A DNA stretch of 64,000 nucleotides. Source: Dipylidium caninum. Lineage: Eukaryota; Platyhelminthes; Cestoda; Cyclophyllidea; Dipylidiidae. The DNA is taken from assembly GCA_017562135.1 (NCBI GenBank), contig QEYB01000882.1:1-64000 (forward strand), read 5' to 3'. The notes under the pieces were generated by a model. That model ran no database searches. It had not been told where the DNA came from and worked only from the letters and a program-made list of their open reading frames with translations. Made by a program: the position numbers and the translations under genes. How positions within the stretch are numbered: position 1 is the first letter of the stretch; each line of letters opens with the position of its first letter. This document shows positions 50,783-63,014 of the stretch, in pieces.

Positions 50783-53700
50783 TTACTGCAATCGCTGTTT
50801 TATGTCGCAATCCTCCAAAGTTCCAGAAAAGTGACGATCAGGCGGACAGCTCCTGTCGCTCGCATGGTCCCGACCCACCAACCAATCGCCGGCTAATGGA
50901 GGGTGCCATTTGACGTGGCGGGGTTGGTGGGCTACACGACGTTGTGCAGTGAGTAGGCGCGACTCCAACAGGTCCAGAGCCTTCCGCGTTACCACAAGAC
51001 TGTCGTGATGGACCATTGACCAAACATTTAAGCCGTGGACGGGCATGAGTGTCAGTCCGCGACCGGGATGCATGCTTCGCGGAGCAGCATATGGAGAGCC
51101 TTCACGCAAACGACCCTATCAATCAATGAGACAAATGTATAAGCATGCAGCTTTCGGTGATCATTGGTGATGAAGTCGTTAAGTTACCAATTCACAAATT
51201 CACTTTTGGGTGGAAAGTTGGTGCCACAAAATTATTAAAAGAAGAACTCTTCGGTTTTTCAAAGTAAATTACCCAACTTTTATTATTCCGAGGTTAGTGA
51301 TTCATATGAAGTGTATTAGCATGATGTACCTAAACCGCCTCAACAGTAAGGGAATATAGGTACTGAAGAATTCTTGCCACACATAAAGGTTGTCAAACTA
51401 AGTGACGATCCCAATTTAAAAAAAAAAATTAGAGCGAAGCGAATACCACGCCGTTGAAAAAAAAGAATAGAGAAGAGTGTTAGGTATATTCGTTCCGCAC
51501 TTCCCGTTCTGGCAACGTAATTATCGCCATCAATGATCGAGGAAGACCACCGTTTCCAATTTTTATGGCGGGGAGGAAGCAAGGCTGACTGTTAAGTCCG
51601 ATCCAAACACGCCTATTCGTGAAATTGGGACTGAACTAAGAAGTAGCCATACATACGGCTGTGTGAACTCATATGAGCCGGTCTTACGGAATGACGCAAC
51701 TGCAGATGATCAACGGACCGCAAGAGCAAGTTGGCATCTTTGTTGCTCCCTTCGAAATACACGGTTGCCGCCGTTTTTACACTTTTGACGAAAAGTCGAT
51801 TTGGGATGAGAGTCGAAAATGAGCAAACAAATTGGTAGATAAGAATATAGCCCCAGTACACACCCTTCAACCGAAATTCCACCAAAAAACATTACGGTTA
51901 AGATGTGGTGAAGTGCCCAAGGAGTGATCCATTTTGTCTCCCTGTAACACAACTAGACGAAAACATGACATTGGCGTGAAATTGATGTCATACATATTCA
52001 CTCAATATATCACCGACCGATTATTACCTTTTCTTAATTACTAGTTATTAAGAAAAAAATACAACTAAAATGATATTGTGAAGTACCTTGATTTAAAAAA
52101 AGCCATGTATGACTTGTCCAATAAGTGGCAGAGTCTTAAATGCCACACGAGATTCTTTCGATCAATTACAATAAACAGTGTAAAAAATCGCGCGTTTTGT
52201 TTTCTAATTGCATAAAACGCCCACTTTATAGTTTTCAACCCATTACTTAAAATAAAACGAGTAGACCAATTAAGATTTGAGTAAAAATTGAAACAAATTA
52301 GGATAAAGATCATCGAGATTCATAAGACACTGCTGCACAAACAAACATGCGTAGCGTGACCGATGCTCGGGAAATCATACACCGGATTTGGGAGTTAAAA
52401 ATTCATCAGAGAGAAAAATCAACTTAACCACGAAGGAGAGGAATATGCAAATCAAAATACATAATCTGACTAACTTGAATAATCGCAGACTCCGGAGCGA
52501 CATCCATGTCGACGTAGTGGGCATAACTAGCACAAGCCAGGGCCATAGCCAATCCACCAGCAGCATTTTCGCCCTCATTTAAATAAGTCTCCACACTAGA
52601 AAAAAAATCGAAAGTGATGGTTTTGACTACTCTGTGATGAAGAGCACAGCAGGTCCCCAACCGCGTTCGCCTGCAACTCGTCGAAGGTAATTTGCGGCAC
52701 GTAGACCTAAATTTGCGGCTTGGGCAGATCTACCGCCTTTAATAAGATCTCGAAGTTCCTCTTCCTCCTCTCTCTGACGCATTATACTCGAGGTCAAAAC
52801 ATCCATTTCGTGCATTTCCTCCTCTTCAGCATATTTTTTCAGCTGAAGCCGTTGAACTATGGCGTCGTCATCTATTTCTTCCTGCGACAATTGTAGTCGA
52901 TCTGCAGCACGCCTATTAGCGAGCTTATATACTTCCACTGCAGCTGATTCCAATTCTGAGGAGAGTCCAAAATCTTTTACAACATGCAAGTCGCCCTAAA
53001 GATAGTGATGAGGGAAGAACAATGAAGAGTACTTGAGCCTGTTTAACGGAGAGCATGCTGAGTAGCCCACTGAGCCGAACATGATAGGGAAGTATTGAAA
53101 AGTAGGACTCGGGACCCCGGGGACCGTTACATTGGCCTCCACCAATAAAAATGTGCGTTGACGATTACCATGACGCGCCCGACCTGTGCCCTTTTGTGGC
53201 CAGGGCTTGCGGCGACAACGGTGCAACAACTCCGCACGCGTTGTTATACACCGCCAGTCCTATCGGAATTTGGAAGAGTAAAAGAGAACAAATGCGATAC
53301 GGACAATAACTTGGAGTTAATGAGTGTTCTCCGGCTTTTAGTTAGTTCTTACTCAAAGTTGTATTCACAAAAGTATACAATCACGATTTTGTCTTAGTAA
53401 TGACGTTAGCCTAGAGGAATAGGTGTTAATCATTGGAAGTGCCGACTGCCACACTTTGTATGGGCTCTGAGCCAGAAATAAAGACATTCTAAAAATCGTG
53501 TGTCTAACTACAAGCGACTAAAACGGAGTTGAGCGATACACAACAGGATAGAACTTAATACTACAAGATTCTTCACGAGAAGTAATGAGACTAAAGGAGT
53601 GAATGGAGCACAGAATTGGGGAAAAGAGGACAGAAACAAAAAATAAACTACTGAAAATTTACAAAAGGCTTTCGAGGTTAAGGAACTAGAGTGCTGCCAC

Positions 53701-54349
53701 AATTTACTTGTTTCCATTATGATAAAAACATTGACAATGTATTGTTACATATATACATAAAGGGACGAAACAATATCATTAATAAAACAAATAGAAAAGC
53801 TGAGTGTGTCTTACATATATATAAAATAATGATCTTGGACTAATGGCATCTTAAAACGTACAACGATGCGGTAGTGCGCTTGCCAATAGAGGTTCTTGTG
53901 AACGAGGTCTAATCGCGGAAACCGTAGCGAAAACGTCCGGATGAAGGTCAACAATGTCAATATATCTTTCTTCTCCATCATTTAACGATTCTACCCAAAC
54001 CTGTCGGGGTGCCACGCGTCGAAACGAACAAGTGACAGATGGGGAAAGAATTCGTGGGTCAATAGCTGTAGAAGGCGGGACCAAAGAAGGCGATTTGTGT
54101 GAAAGTTGGTTGATTCGCTCATATGCTTCAATATCACTTTTTCGATCGTGTTTTTTGCAGCCGGAGAAATGGATAGCATAACGTGGAGAGCAGACGCGTG
54201 ATGCAGCAGAAGTAACCTAAGAAGAACAGTTGGTAAATTTGTTCGCGCTCAAAAGCTAATATTTATCACTTCAGAGACTGGTAATGTTAACAATTGAAAC
54301 TTTGCTCGACCTGTAAAAGGTCACCGACACGGCCCAAGCAATACGACAT
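50783..54349 (-). CDS. MRPL4: Mitochondrial large-subunit ribosomal protein uL4m, with two single-base frame breaks
   Basis: Nuclear-encoded protein of the large mitoribosomal subunit. Exons 54311-54349 (putative ATG, 13 codons), 53862-54216, 53033-53259, 52631-52995, 52475-52594 and 50783-51115. Landmarks: VWVESL then DLHPDVFAT (human AWVESL, DLHPDVFAT), RKPWPQKGTGRARHG (identical in human), GPRGPESYFSILP (GPRGPTSYYYMLP), GWGPAVLFIT (RWGDSVLLVD) and LMPVHGLNVWSMVHH (LIPAVGLNVHSMLKH). The frame is interrupted at 53919-53921 (one extra base) and 53147-53151 (one missing base); elsewhere the phases fit. At about 480 residues it is longer than human (311), with an acidic, helical insert in exon 52631-52995. 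Introns of 37 and about 36 bp. The last intron holds a mariner fossil. Confidence 0.94.
51340..52060 (+). mobile_element. Degenerate mariner-like transposon, copy 3, inside the last MRPL4 intron
   Basis: Related to the other two copies but in the opposite orientation and more diverged. Readable plus-strand fragments: IEDHRFQF near 51537, DEKSIWDESRKWANKLVDK near 51790, and NISPTDYYLF starting at 52005, which matches the C-terminal mariner motif SPTDYHLF better than the other copies do. Stops and frame changes lie between the fragments. It sits in the 1.36-kb intron between MRPL4 exons 52475-52594 and 50783-51115, antisense to MRPL4. Ends and terminal repeats are not visible, so the borders are approximate. 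Confidence 0.75.
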
Positions 54350-54420
54350 CACCGCGACGTCTGGACGCCTTATGATTGGTCGACCAGCCGTCGTGCCAAA
54401 AATCAAGTTATCTTCCTTGA
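54311..54420 (-). promoter_or_regulatory. MRPL4: Putative MRPL4 first exon and proximal promoter
   Basis: ATG at 54349 opens MSYCLGRVGDLLQ and reaches a CAG/GTCGAG donor in phase 0, which fits the next exon (acceptor TTCTTCTTAG before 54216). That exon has no in-frame ATG of its own, so an upstream start is required. The joined N terminus is basic and hydroxylated without acidic residues at first, as expected for mitochondrial import. Just upstream, 54370-54420 is locally CpG-rich and contains a CCAAT box on the minus strand (GACCAATCAT). The promoter call is inference. Confidence 0.5.
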
Positions 54421-56315
54421 TTTAATTGCTTTGAGCTGATGTGTACTATTTTGTCTAACTGCCATTAAACTTTTTACGTTTGCATGATTAACAATAGTGT
54501 TGCCGTTTATAAGGCTTTTCTTTCAACTGTTGCATATTTTTAACGATTTTCTACCGTAAATTTTTGAAATCGACCTCCCTGCTTACAAAATACCCTGCAT
54601 TTCATTTTTCGAAGTTTCAACGCTCCGAGTGAGACGAATGAATTGTATCTCTCGTTTACTGACAAATAATTCCTGTTTTGTTACTACTAGGAAAGTAATT
54701 TACGATCTTAGTGCATTCACACTTTTAAATTTTTGTGTGCAATATTTATTGTTTTTTACTAGTTTGGACTCCCCTAACTTAAAGTAGCGACTGTAGTGAT
54801 ATCGTTTTCCTAGTCCAGAGGTGGCCACATCAAAGCATTATTACCTTATTAGCAATATTTGACTATTGATACATGTACAGCGCCCTTCTTACAGAGATGG
54901 TGACTTCCGTAGCGGCCCCAGCTCAAATCCGTCATGAATATTTAAATCACAAACTGAACTTAGTTTTTTCAAACACGTTCAATTGAGTCAAGCTTCTATC
55001 CCTTTTGCCTCATACATAACCTCGTGTCCGCTATACTCACAACAGAAATCCCGCTTACGCCATTTACATCATTTTTGTAAGAAAAGGCTGGCTAGTTTTT
55101 TTGCAAATGATTACGTCATAACCCATTCTATCTTCCGCAACGTTTTAAAGGTGAACGTATAAGTATGCCCCTTTTGACGTCGTGATCGTCTCCATAAAAT
55201 TTGTGTCGAGGTTATTAGGTATCATTAAAGCGACATAATATTAGTAAGAAGTTACTTACAAAAAACTCGATTTACTGTTTGCTCCAATCTTCGGAAAGAC
55301 GAATAATGGCGGAAGTGGTTGTATCAAGTACAAAACCTTGAAGCGAAATCAGTGACTACAATTCTAGCGAAGTGTACCTTTTTATGTCTCAGCTATTATT
55401 TAACACACACAGAGGCTACCAGTGATTCCATATCTTAGTAGGCAATAAAACACTACTCAAAAGATTCTCGACAGTAAATATTTGATTCCAGTACAAATAA
55501 GAAAACTATCAAAGATATATTGTGGGTGCTTTTACGGTCATGGACTCTACCCGGCGTTAGTGAGACAGTACCATCCAGTACTCCGAGCAACTCACTGAAG
55601 TAGAAAGTAATAGATTTTTATGGCACTGCGTGACAAAGCCTCTCTTCAAAGATCATCTTATACAAAATACTTACTCGCTTATATCCCAGACCATTATTTT
55701 AGATTTTCAACGGTAGGCGCTGAAACTATCAAATTGCAACTGGTACTTAATCTCTCCTGAATTGCATACGAGTTTAAATTCCGCTTTTTCACGTAAATCA
55801 ACCAAATATACCTCAAACCTCCATCTAAACGCCACTTACGTCCTCTTAGCAAACGCTCAAATTTCCGCAAATTTCGCGTCGAATCTCCTTTAATTAAAGT
55901 TTTAATTAGCCTTCTTGTTACACACGGAATTCAAATGCGGCTTGTGGTGCTATCGGAGCACAAGTTCGCCTAGGCGAAAATGATATTTAACGACTGAAAA
56001 CCGCATTGTATGATAAATAGGCCATCACAACCACCCACCAGTGTTTCCGAAGAAAACGAAAAAGGGGATAACATCCCCGACTATTATTACCGAGGAAATG
56101 GAACAGAAATACAGGGGCCTCTGCAACGTCAGCTAACATCACATCATCTAATACATAGAACTTCTAAAACTTCAGTCGAAAAGAAATTATATTGAAAGAA
56201 AGAGAGATGATACAATCAGTAACTTAACACTTCAGAGGATGTACATTACACTAAATCGGTGACAGGTCAGCTTGTGAAGAATGAAAGACTTAGATTCGTG
56301 GAAATCAAACAATTT
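54350..56315. other. Interval between MRPL4 and the VPS54 stop codon
   Basis: About 2 kb, AT-rich. It should contain the MRPL4 promoter at its left end and the VPS54 3' UTR at its right end. No motif-bearing ORF and no repeat recognised. Confidence 0.5.
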
Positions 56316-59300
56316 TCAATCACTCGGCTCTGTTCGAAAGGGCCAAACGTCTTCACACTCATCGGTAAATTGACTAAGAGCCGGAGTCAAAACGCATAAG
56401 AACCGCATGTAGGACATCAATTCCAAGTTGACCAAACTGGATGGGGAGAAAAACTGTGATGCAAAAGTAGAAGGCGGAGATTTAAAGTAATGAAAGCATC
56501 TCACCTCTGCTTTGGACCACCATCTGGAAACAACGACAAATGCGTCAACCGTTGCCGAAAAGTGGCCTTAAGTTCGGTATGGATCCGAAGTAATAAATTC
56601 TAGGATAAAATGTGAACAGACATCGTATTTCTACGGCAAATGATCAAATGACTCATCTTTAAAAAATGGAAAGACTACTTACAGTGAGCATTTCCGAGGA
56701 GAGTATATCAGCAGTAGATTTGGTGAGTTTAGAAATCGACTGACAGACCGACTGCATTTCAGCACTGGGCGTGGGCGGACGCGGTCGCCATGATCGCATA
56801 ATCTCAGCGATTCGTCCGGCCAACAAGGCAGTAAGCTTGTCCATCACTTCATAAATGTGAGAACTAGAATAGAACCATAAGATCAGGTAGTATCACACAA
56901 GACTTCAATGATAGTAATAGTGGAAAAATATCTGTGCTGTGGCAGTACAACCTCACCCAACTTTATCTAATTACCTCAAAATAAATATATGAAGACGTAC
57001 CGAATAGCCTCCGCAGTATTTTGGAAAGGATCAGTCAAGGGTGTTTCCGCTTCCTTCCTTACACCAGGTCTAGTGATCCTCCCTTGAGTCGATTTAAAGT
57101 AGCTAAGAGGAAGAGAGACTTTTCGTTAGGGCATAATGGGGCTTGTGTGACAGTTTAGCAGCCTACATTCTTTCGAAAAAAATCTGCACCACTGGAATAA
57201 GGGCGAGGACGGACTCCAAACTGCGTGCCAAAAGTGCCATATTGCGCGCTGATATTTTTTCAAGGCATTGCGCTGATAAGCCTCCGCACCCAATACCAAA
57301 ACATAGCTTTGAGAGTTGAAGATCTGTAGAAAGATGGAAAAAAGCTGTAATTTAGCTAACGCTCGGTCGCACTTATTAGAGTGCGAATGCCGTGCAAATG
57401 GCAATGAACGAATATCAAGACAGCACTCACAAGGAGGAATTCTGACAAATTTACTTGAATATCGCGCAGGAGAAGTGGCCATATCGCTAACTGTTCGCCC
57501 AAACGAAGGTAATCGAGGAGAAGAGGGATTAGAGTGATGACGGTATCTATGACGACGTAAACCTCATCCTGAATCACCAGCTTCGTATCAGTGGAAGCAC
57601 TGATCGCCTCGCTATTGGGGGTAGTTTTTAACTAAACGAAAAGACGAGTTAATCGTCAAAAGTGATTAAGCATTTGCGTTCGAAGTAGCTATCGGAAACA
57701 TGCCTCATGATGAGAAAGCAGGTGATTCAAAAGATCGAGAAGTGGAGGACTAAGAGACTTCTCCGCCGGACGCCACGATTCCTGATTCAGACTCTGCTTC
57801 AGGATTTTACAGTGGTCTTTGTGAAAGGTCTTAACCAATAATGTTGCCCGCGATGCCACAAGATTGCGAAGAGTCATAGACTGACTTGTCAGTGGTAAAT
57901 CAGGCCGGTAAATGTGCCAGGCAGAAACAATAACACGTTCCTGCCAAATGAAAAGTGATGTAAAAAGAAGCTGTCGTGAACAGATTATTGGACAAACTGA
58001 TAATTGGAGGGAGGGGTGAAATCTTGTAGAAAAAAAGTTGTTATAAACGACTTTATGGACGAACGAGAGAAGAGACAAATGGGTGGAGAAACGGAAGCAG
58101 TGCAGTTGATGGATGAGGAGATATAAACAAGAGATTTAATACGCCGGCTCACGTGAAAATTTTCAATTAATTCGGCAAATGCAATGAAGTCCTCGGAGGT
58201 GGCGATTGCTCGGTTCTGAGTGCGACTTTGAGAGAGAAGGGCATTTATGAATGATGCAATCCTATGTTGCGAGTGGTCCACGGCCTTCCAATAAGTATGG
58301 CGCAGTCGCTCACCCTGTTCCGTCATCTTTGAAGCAATCAACTCAACCACTGTCTGCGAAAAAAAGCACAGATGTTTAAAATGAGACTGTGTGAGGTATC
58401 AAGGGGAGAGGGCAAATTAAGGTCCGCAATCGCATACAAATTTAATTGTTAAACCAAGTAGGAGTCATATTAAATTCGACTTCCGAGAATAAACGCGGCA
58501 TTACACGGCGGTGGTACTTTTTGTGTTCAGTACAAATTGTAAAAAATCTAGGAGCAAGGCAAAATGCTCACGAAGAGGAGCTGCTATGGATAAATAAGCA
58601 CCAAATTTTAAAAACTCGTGCAACTTCAAATGGTACAAGACGATGTAACACCAGCTAGTATACAGCCAGGATAAAGTGTCATCGCCAGAACCGGCGATCA
58701 AATCTTTAATTTTAAGTCTTCCTTAATTTGAGTAAAAACTACAAGGCCAAGGCTAAGGAGGTTTAAATATGACGTACTCTAACACGAAGAAGAACCTTTT
58801 CCACAGTAAGGCAAACGTTTTTCACTTTGTTAAGCCAAATGTTCAAGGATTCCTGTTCTGCAGGATGACCAACCGAATTACTGCCAGGAAGGGAAAATGT
58901 GCTATTTATGAAACGGGACAAAAGATATTTCATAGGTTCAATACAACACAAAACCTGATGACTTCTTGACCGTTCACATTTTCACCAGATAATAGGCTTC
59001 CGTAAAGGCGTTCAAAAGTATCTTTAAGGACACTTTTTATTTCTTTGTCGATGGTCGCAACAAATCCTTTCTCTCCGATACGAATTAGGCCCTGAGCGGT
59101 TGGAAGGAGCACCTATATGCAATGAAAATAATAGAATCAAGATGGCATAATTTTCACTTGTTGATATAAAGATGATAGCTTTCGTGGATGTGGGTTGGTT
59201 GCTAGGCCTCTTTACAAAATGACAATAATTACATTCAGGGCTTAAAAACTGGTCATAAGAAATGAGATAAATTTCTTCGACTATGTGGCCACGTAGACCA

Positions 59301-62300
59301 ACTAACCTGAACACAAGCTTTACAAGGGAAAACCACCGACAAAAATCACAGAACTATATAATAAATGATTTGCGGTTGACATTTTACTCGATCATCCACT
59401 CTTCTCGTTCTCTACGACGGTACTAAGGAATAATATTGCTGGCCTTTTAAAACCTAGCAAGTTAGGGTCTTTGCCAGGTTCTAAAGACAAATAAGAGGAA
59501 CTGATGTGGAGAGAACGGATGCAGAGCTGAGAGTTACCCCCCAATTGAGTAAGTGGAACATGGAAATTGCTAGACATTTGAAATGAGCCATATCTATCAC
59601 AACTTACGGGTTTTCATTTGACCTCGGAAAATACTATGTACAATGCGCTTACCCCTAAGGCATTAGGATCAATTGATTCATTAGGAGGCGAAGCGAGAAC
59701 GGAGCGCAGCGCTGCTTCGAATTCAGTAACTACCATAGTGTTGATGAATTTAGCAATCTCCGTCAACTGAGCGTCCAAATGACGCAAACAGACGATCTCA
59801 CCGCGACGAGCCAAGTTTTTTTCGCCATTGTCTAGAGGATTATTAATCGCGGAGAGGGATTCCCGAGTGCTGTCGATCAAGTCGAGAGCAGAGCAGAAGT
59901 CGTTTGACTTGAGGAGAGATTGGATCGTGGGCTGAGCAGCGTGCACTGAAGCTACTACTTCTAACTATGTATGCAGGAAATGAAAAGGTTAAAAAAGTGT
60001 AGAATATGTAATACGTGCTGTGTTAAGACGAAAGACACTATCACGATGGATAAGAGTAAATGTATTTGGTTATTCTCAAACGCTTTTCTACGAAAGCCTA
60101 AAGACAATTGCGCATGCCAAACTTTTTTATATACGCAATTAGAATTACTCGGTCGCGTCAGGCAATTTAACGAATTGAAACACGAAAAACATCTTTGACT
60201 AATAGTACATAAAGGACAGACGACAGAAAACGCAGATGCAAGAGCACTTCAAGGATGGCAAACAAAATAAAAGCGGAAAGCTAGAGACAGATGGATTTTC
60301 ACACAGTCTCAATACACTGAAAATAACCATCAAGAGTAACACCGTTAAAGGATGAGGAAATAGAAACGTAAAATATTAAGGTGAATACTCACTTTCGCGA
60401 GAAGAGCCTTCAAATTCCTTTGTCGACGAGCTAGTGTGATGATTTGAGCAGCTCCACGGCAGTAGATGGCGTCCACCCTCTTCAGTCGCGAACTCAAAAA
60501 AGTGAAAAATACCAAATCTCGCTCCATCGAGACCTTTTGCATAGATCTTGAGTGTATACGATAAAGGATACTCTAATCTCCCCATGTTACAACGTTACAT
60601 TAATATATTCAGTTCATTACTTTCTAGATCATGGATTTCCTAAGAACCAACGAGAACACGCAAATTTATAAAAATCAACTTTTAAATCTAAGATTTATTT
60701 CCCCAAAAGCATCGCATTAAAACCAAGTGTAGGTTACATAAGAAGGTTGAGTTCAAATTACCGTATAGCATTGATTTGAGAGACTATTTGACTCAGTTGG
60801 TCTTTCACCACGTCGTTAGCGCGCACGGCCTCGAATAGAGATGCGGAACGCTCAGACACCTTAAAGTGATTATTAAATAGATGGAAAAAAAAGTACAATG
60901 ATTGGACAGGTAATATTGAGAACAAAAGGGCGGAGAAATAGCAGATGAAAATGAGTGTATAGAAGCAATTTTAGGACGGTTGTGAAGTAAGCAATTACCT
61001 ACAGTCCATGTAGTGTCAACTAAGTGTAAAATGATAACCAAAGTACGATCATAACAAAGCAAATGCGCAAATACCTAGACACATCGTTAAGTACCATTTA
61101 CAACGCGTTAAAGGCGAAGTGTCCAGAGAGACAACAAATGAAAAGCACCTATTATTCTTGAGGCCCAAAAGTTGTAATAGTACTACAAAATTAGGTGATC
61201 GATTAATAGATAAATGGAAAGACACGTAAAGGAATAGCCATAAACAAAAATCATATGGAACATGATGAGCGAGTAATTTTCAGCGGAATATTTTCAGTGA
61301 AAAAAATAGGACGAACATGGTTAACAATAGCCAATTCGACAGCGTCAAGGAGTTGGGAAAGTTGGTCGCTCCGTTTGGCAAAAACCTCATACAAGGTTGT
61401 ACATAACCGGCGCTGATGCAGTGGAATGACGCTATTGAAAGTCTCTGGATCAGATAACTTAAAGTTGGGTGAGCAGTAGACATCAGCAGCTTTAAGATCT
61501 ACCGCATCTAAAATAAGTAGACATGTAAATAAGACATGCCGATCTCGAAAGTGAATCTTTGATGGAACTACCCCTGCCTTAATCGCAAATTCTCCTACGT
61601 AATTTTATAGATGCAATCATTTGTTTTGAAAAAGCAAGCTAAGTTATTTTGAATGACGACGTTGGAGCCTGCACAAAACATATAAGATACGCGGGGAGCA
61701 ATCAGTGCAGGGAATAACCACAAATGAAGAATATATAGGTTTAATATAATGAACCGCTTTAATCTGCCTTACAAAGTGTTAATTAATAAGTAAATGAAAG
61801 ATTGATTCATTGTCACTTAAAAATGCTTGGCGCCGATCTGATATTGCCGTTTTTGTTACTATAAAAAGAAAAATCAACTTATTTCTCAATTTATTTAAAA
61901 AACATATCCCAGAAATGTAGCTAATAAATAGCTTTATAGACGGATGCTTCACAGATTTTCAATGTAAGGAGAAGAAAAGCCGCCAATGAATTCGACACAC
62001 TAACACGTAAAATACCTTAATAATAAATAACAAGTGAAGTAAATCGAAACTAGGCCTCGGTAAAAAAAATCAATAGAGGATGGAAGATAACTCAAGCTAT
62101 TGTTCACCGGGCAAAGGCGGAGACGAATCTGCGGCAGGTGGTGAAGGAGTGAAAAGTTTTCTCCGAGTCAAGAGAGTCAAGTAAGGAAGAAACTGGTCTT
62201 CACTAATTGGAGGAAGACATAAAGGCGGGAAGGTAGGGTGTTCAAATCCATCACCCCAATAACGAGAAAATATGTCCAACTGTAATCAGTATCAAAAACA

Positions 62301-63014
62301 TCATATAGGCAGTAAAATAAAAAAAGTATACGAATACTAGCAAAAAAATACGCTTAATCGGACACCGTACTTGACGATCAGTTGGATCATTAAGGATAGC
62401 TGCCATGTTAACAACAGAATCGCGTTGAGTCCAAGCGTGTGCCGCTGTAAAGAAAGGCAAATAAGGAGCATAATTGCAAAAGCCATTATCGAAACCTTAC
62501 ATTGACTGCAAATATCCGGCCTCTTAGTAGTTGAGGAAGGCCCAGATTTCGTATTGCCAATAATATGTTTCGTTACAAGATGATGTTCATATTCGTACTC
62601 TGATTCAAATGTTGGAGGGTTTAGGAGGTGAGGATTGAGTGCATTAACTTTTGAACAGACACCTAAAGGCCCATATCTGAAATAATTTGACAAATGAACA
62701 GTCATAGAGGTCGTAAAAGCTAAAATAATCGTACAAGGGTGCAAACATACATAGTCATGAGGAATTTGGATTTCGCACAAAATTAAAAAAAAATAAACCA
62801 GATTATTTGAGGTTAATACATCGATAATGTGAAAAAATGCATACGTGCAAACGAAGACCGAGCGGCCGTGTTGCAATTTTTTCGACAAATGGCGATGGAT
62901 TATATGTTGTATCAAGCATTCGGGAGAAGAAAACTTCTCCAATGCAGGACCATTAAGCACACCGTTTTGTGAGTCTTGAAGACCGCAAGACTCACAAACC
63001 CATTGTTTTTCCAT
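56316..63014 (-). CDS. VPS54: VPS54, GARP complex subunit, 18 exons, one frame break
   Basis: Subunit of the GARP tethering complex that captures endosome-derived vesicles at the trans-Golgi. Exons 62845-63014, 62501-62676, 62371-62444, 62108-62279, 61317-61507, 60762-60859, 60393-60492, 59653-59964, 58986-59112, 58778-58857, 58153-58353, about 57700-57940, 57455-57631, 57167-57323, 57001-57102, 56683-56863, 56505-56599, 56316-56436. Landmarks: NMAAILNDP (human NLPAALNDP), YWGDGFEHPTFPPLCLPPIS, DPETFNSVIP, AAQPTIQSLLKSNDFCSALD (QTQPTVQVLLSTSEFVGALD), VLVLGAEA (QLVLGAGA) and FPDGGPKQSLV (INDGGPQNGLV). The Ser-rich middle loop of vertebrates is almost absent. One base is missing from an A run at 57255-57260. 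The donor of exon 57700-57940 is uncertain. Confidence 0.96.
62501..63014 (-). other. VPS54: Zinc-finger-like N terminus of VPS54
   Basis: The first two exons (junction phase 2/1, GTATGC donor, TTATTTCAG acceptor) encode MEKQWVCESCGL, then FSSPECLIQHIIHRH, then FVCTYGPLGVC and EYEYEHHLVTKH. This gives two Cys2-His2-like units in tandem: Cys-x2-Cys with His-x3-His, and Cys-x6-Cys with His-x4-His. Human VPS54 keeps only scattered Cys/His here. Metal binding is inference from residue spacing. The ATG at 63014 is the first in the exon. Confidence 0.7.

Noticed and set aside
51340..51885. Minus-strand ORFs of 80-90 codons between MRPL4 exons
   Set aside because: Antisense to mariner copy 3, whose DEK and SPTDYYLF motifs read on the plus strand.
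52375..52422. A short last exon for MRPL4 ending at a stop at 52375
   Set aside because: It could be spliced in phase but lacks homology. The exon at 50783-51115 joins in the same phase and carries GLNVWSMVHH, the true conserved C-terminal region.
53708..53740. A separate MRPL4 exon containing KLWQHSSSL as the missing WQ motif
   Set aside because: A far better match (PRLDLVHKNLYWQ) lies contiguous with DLHPDVFAT one base out of frame in exon 53862-54216.
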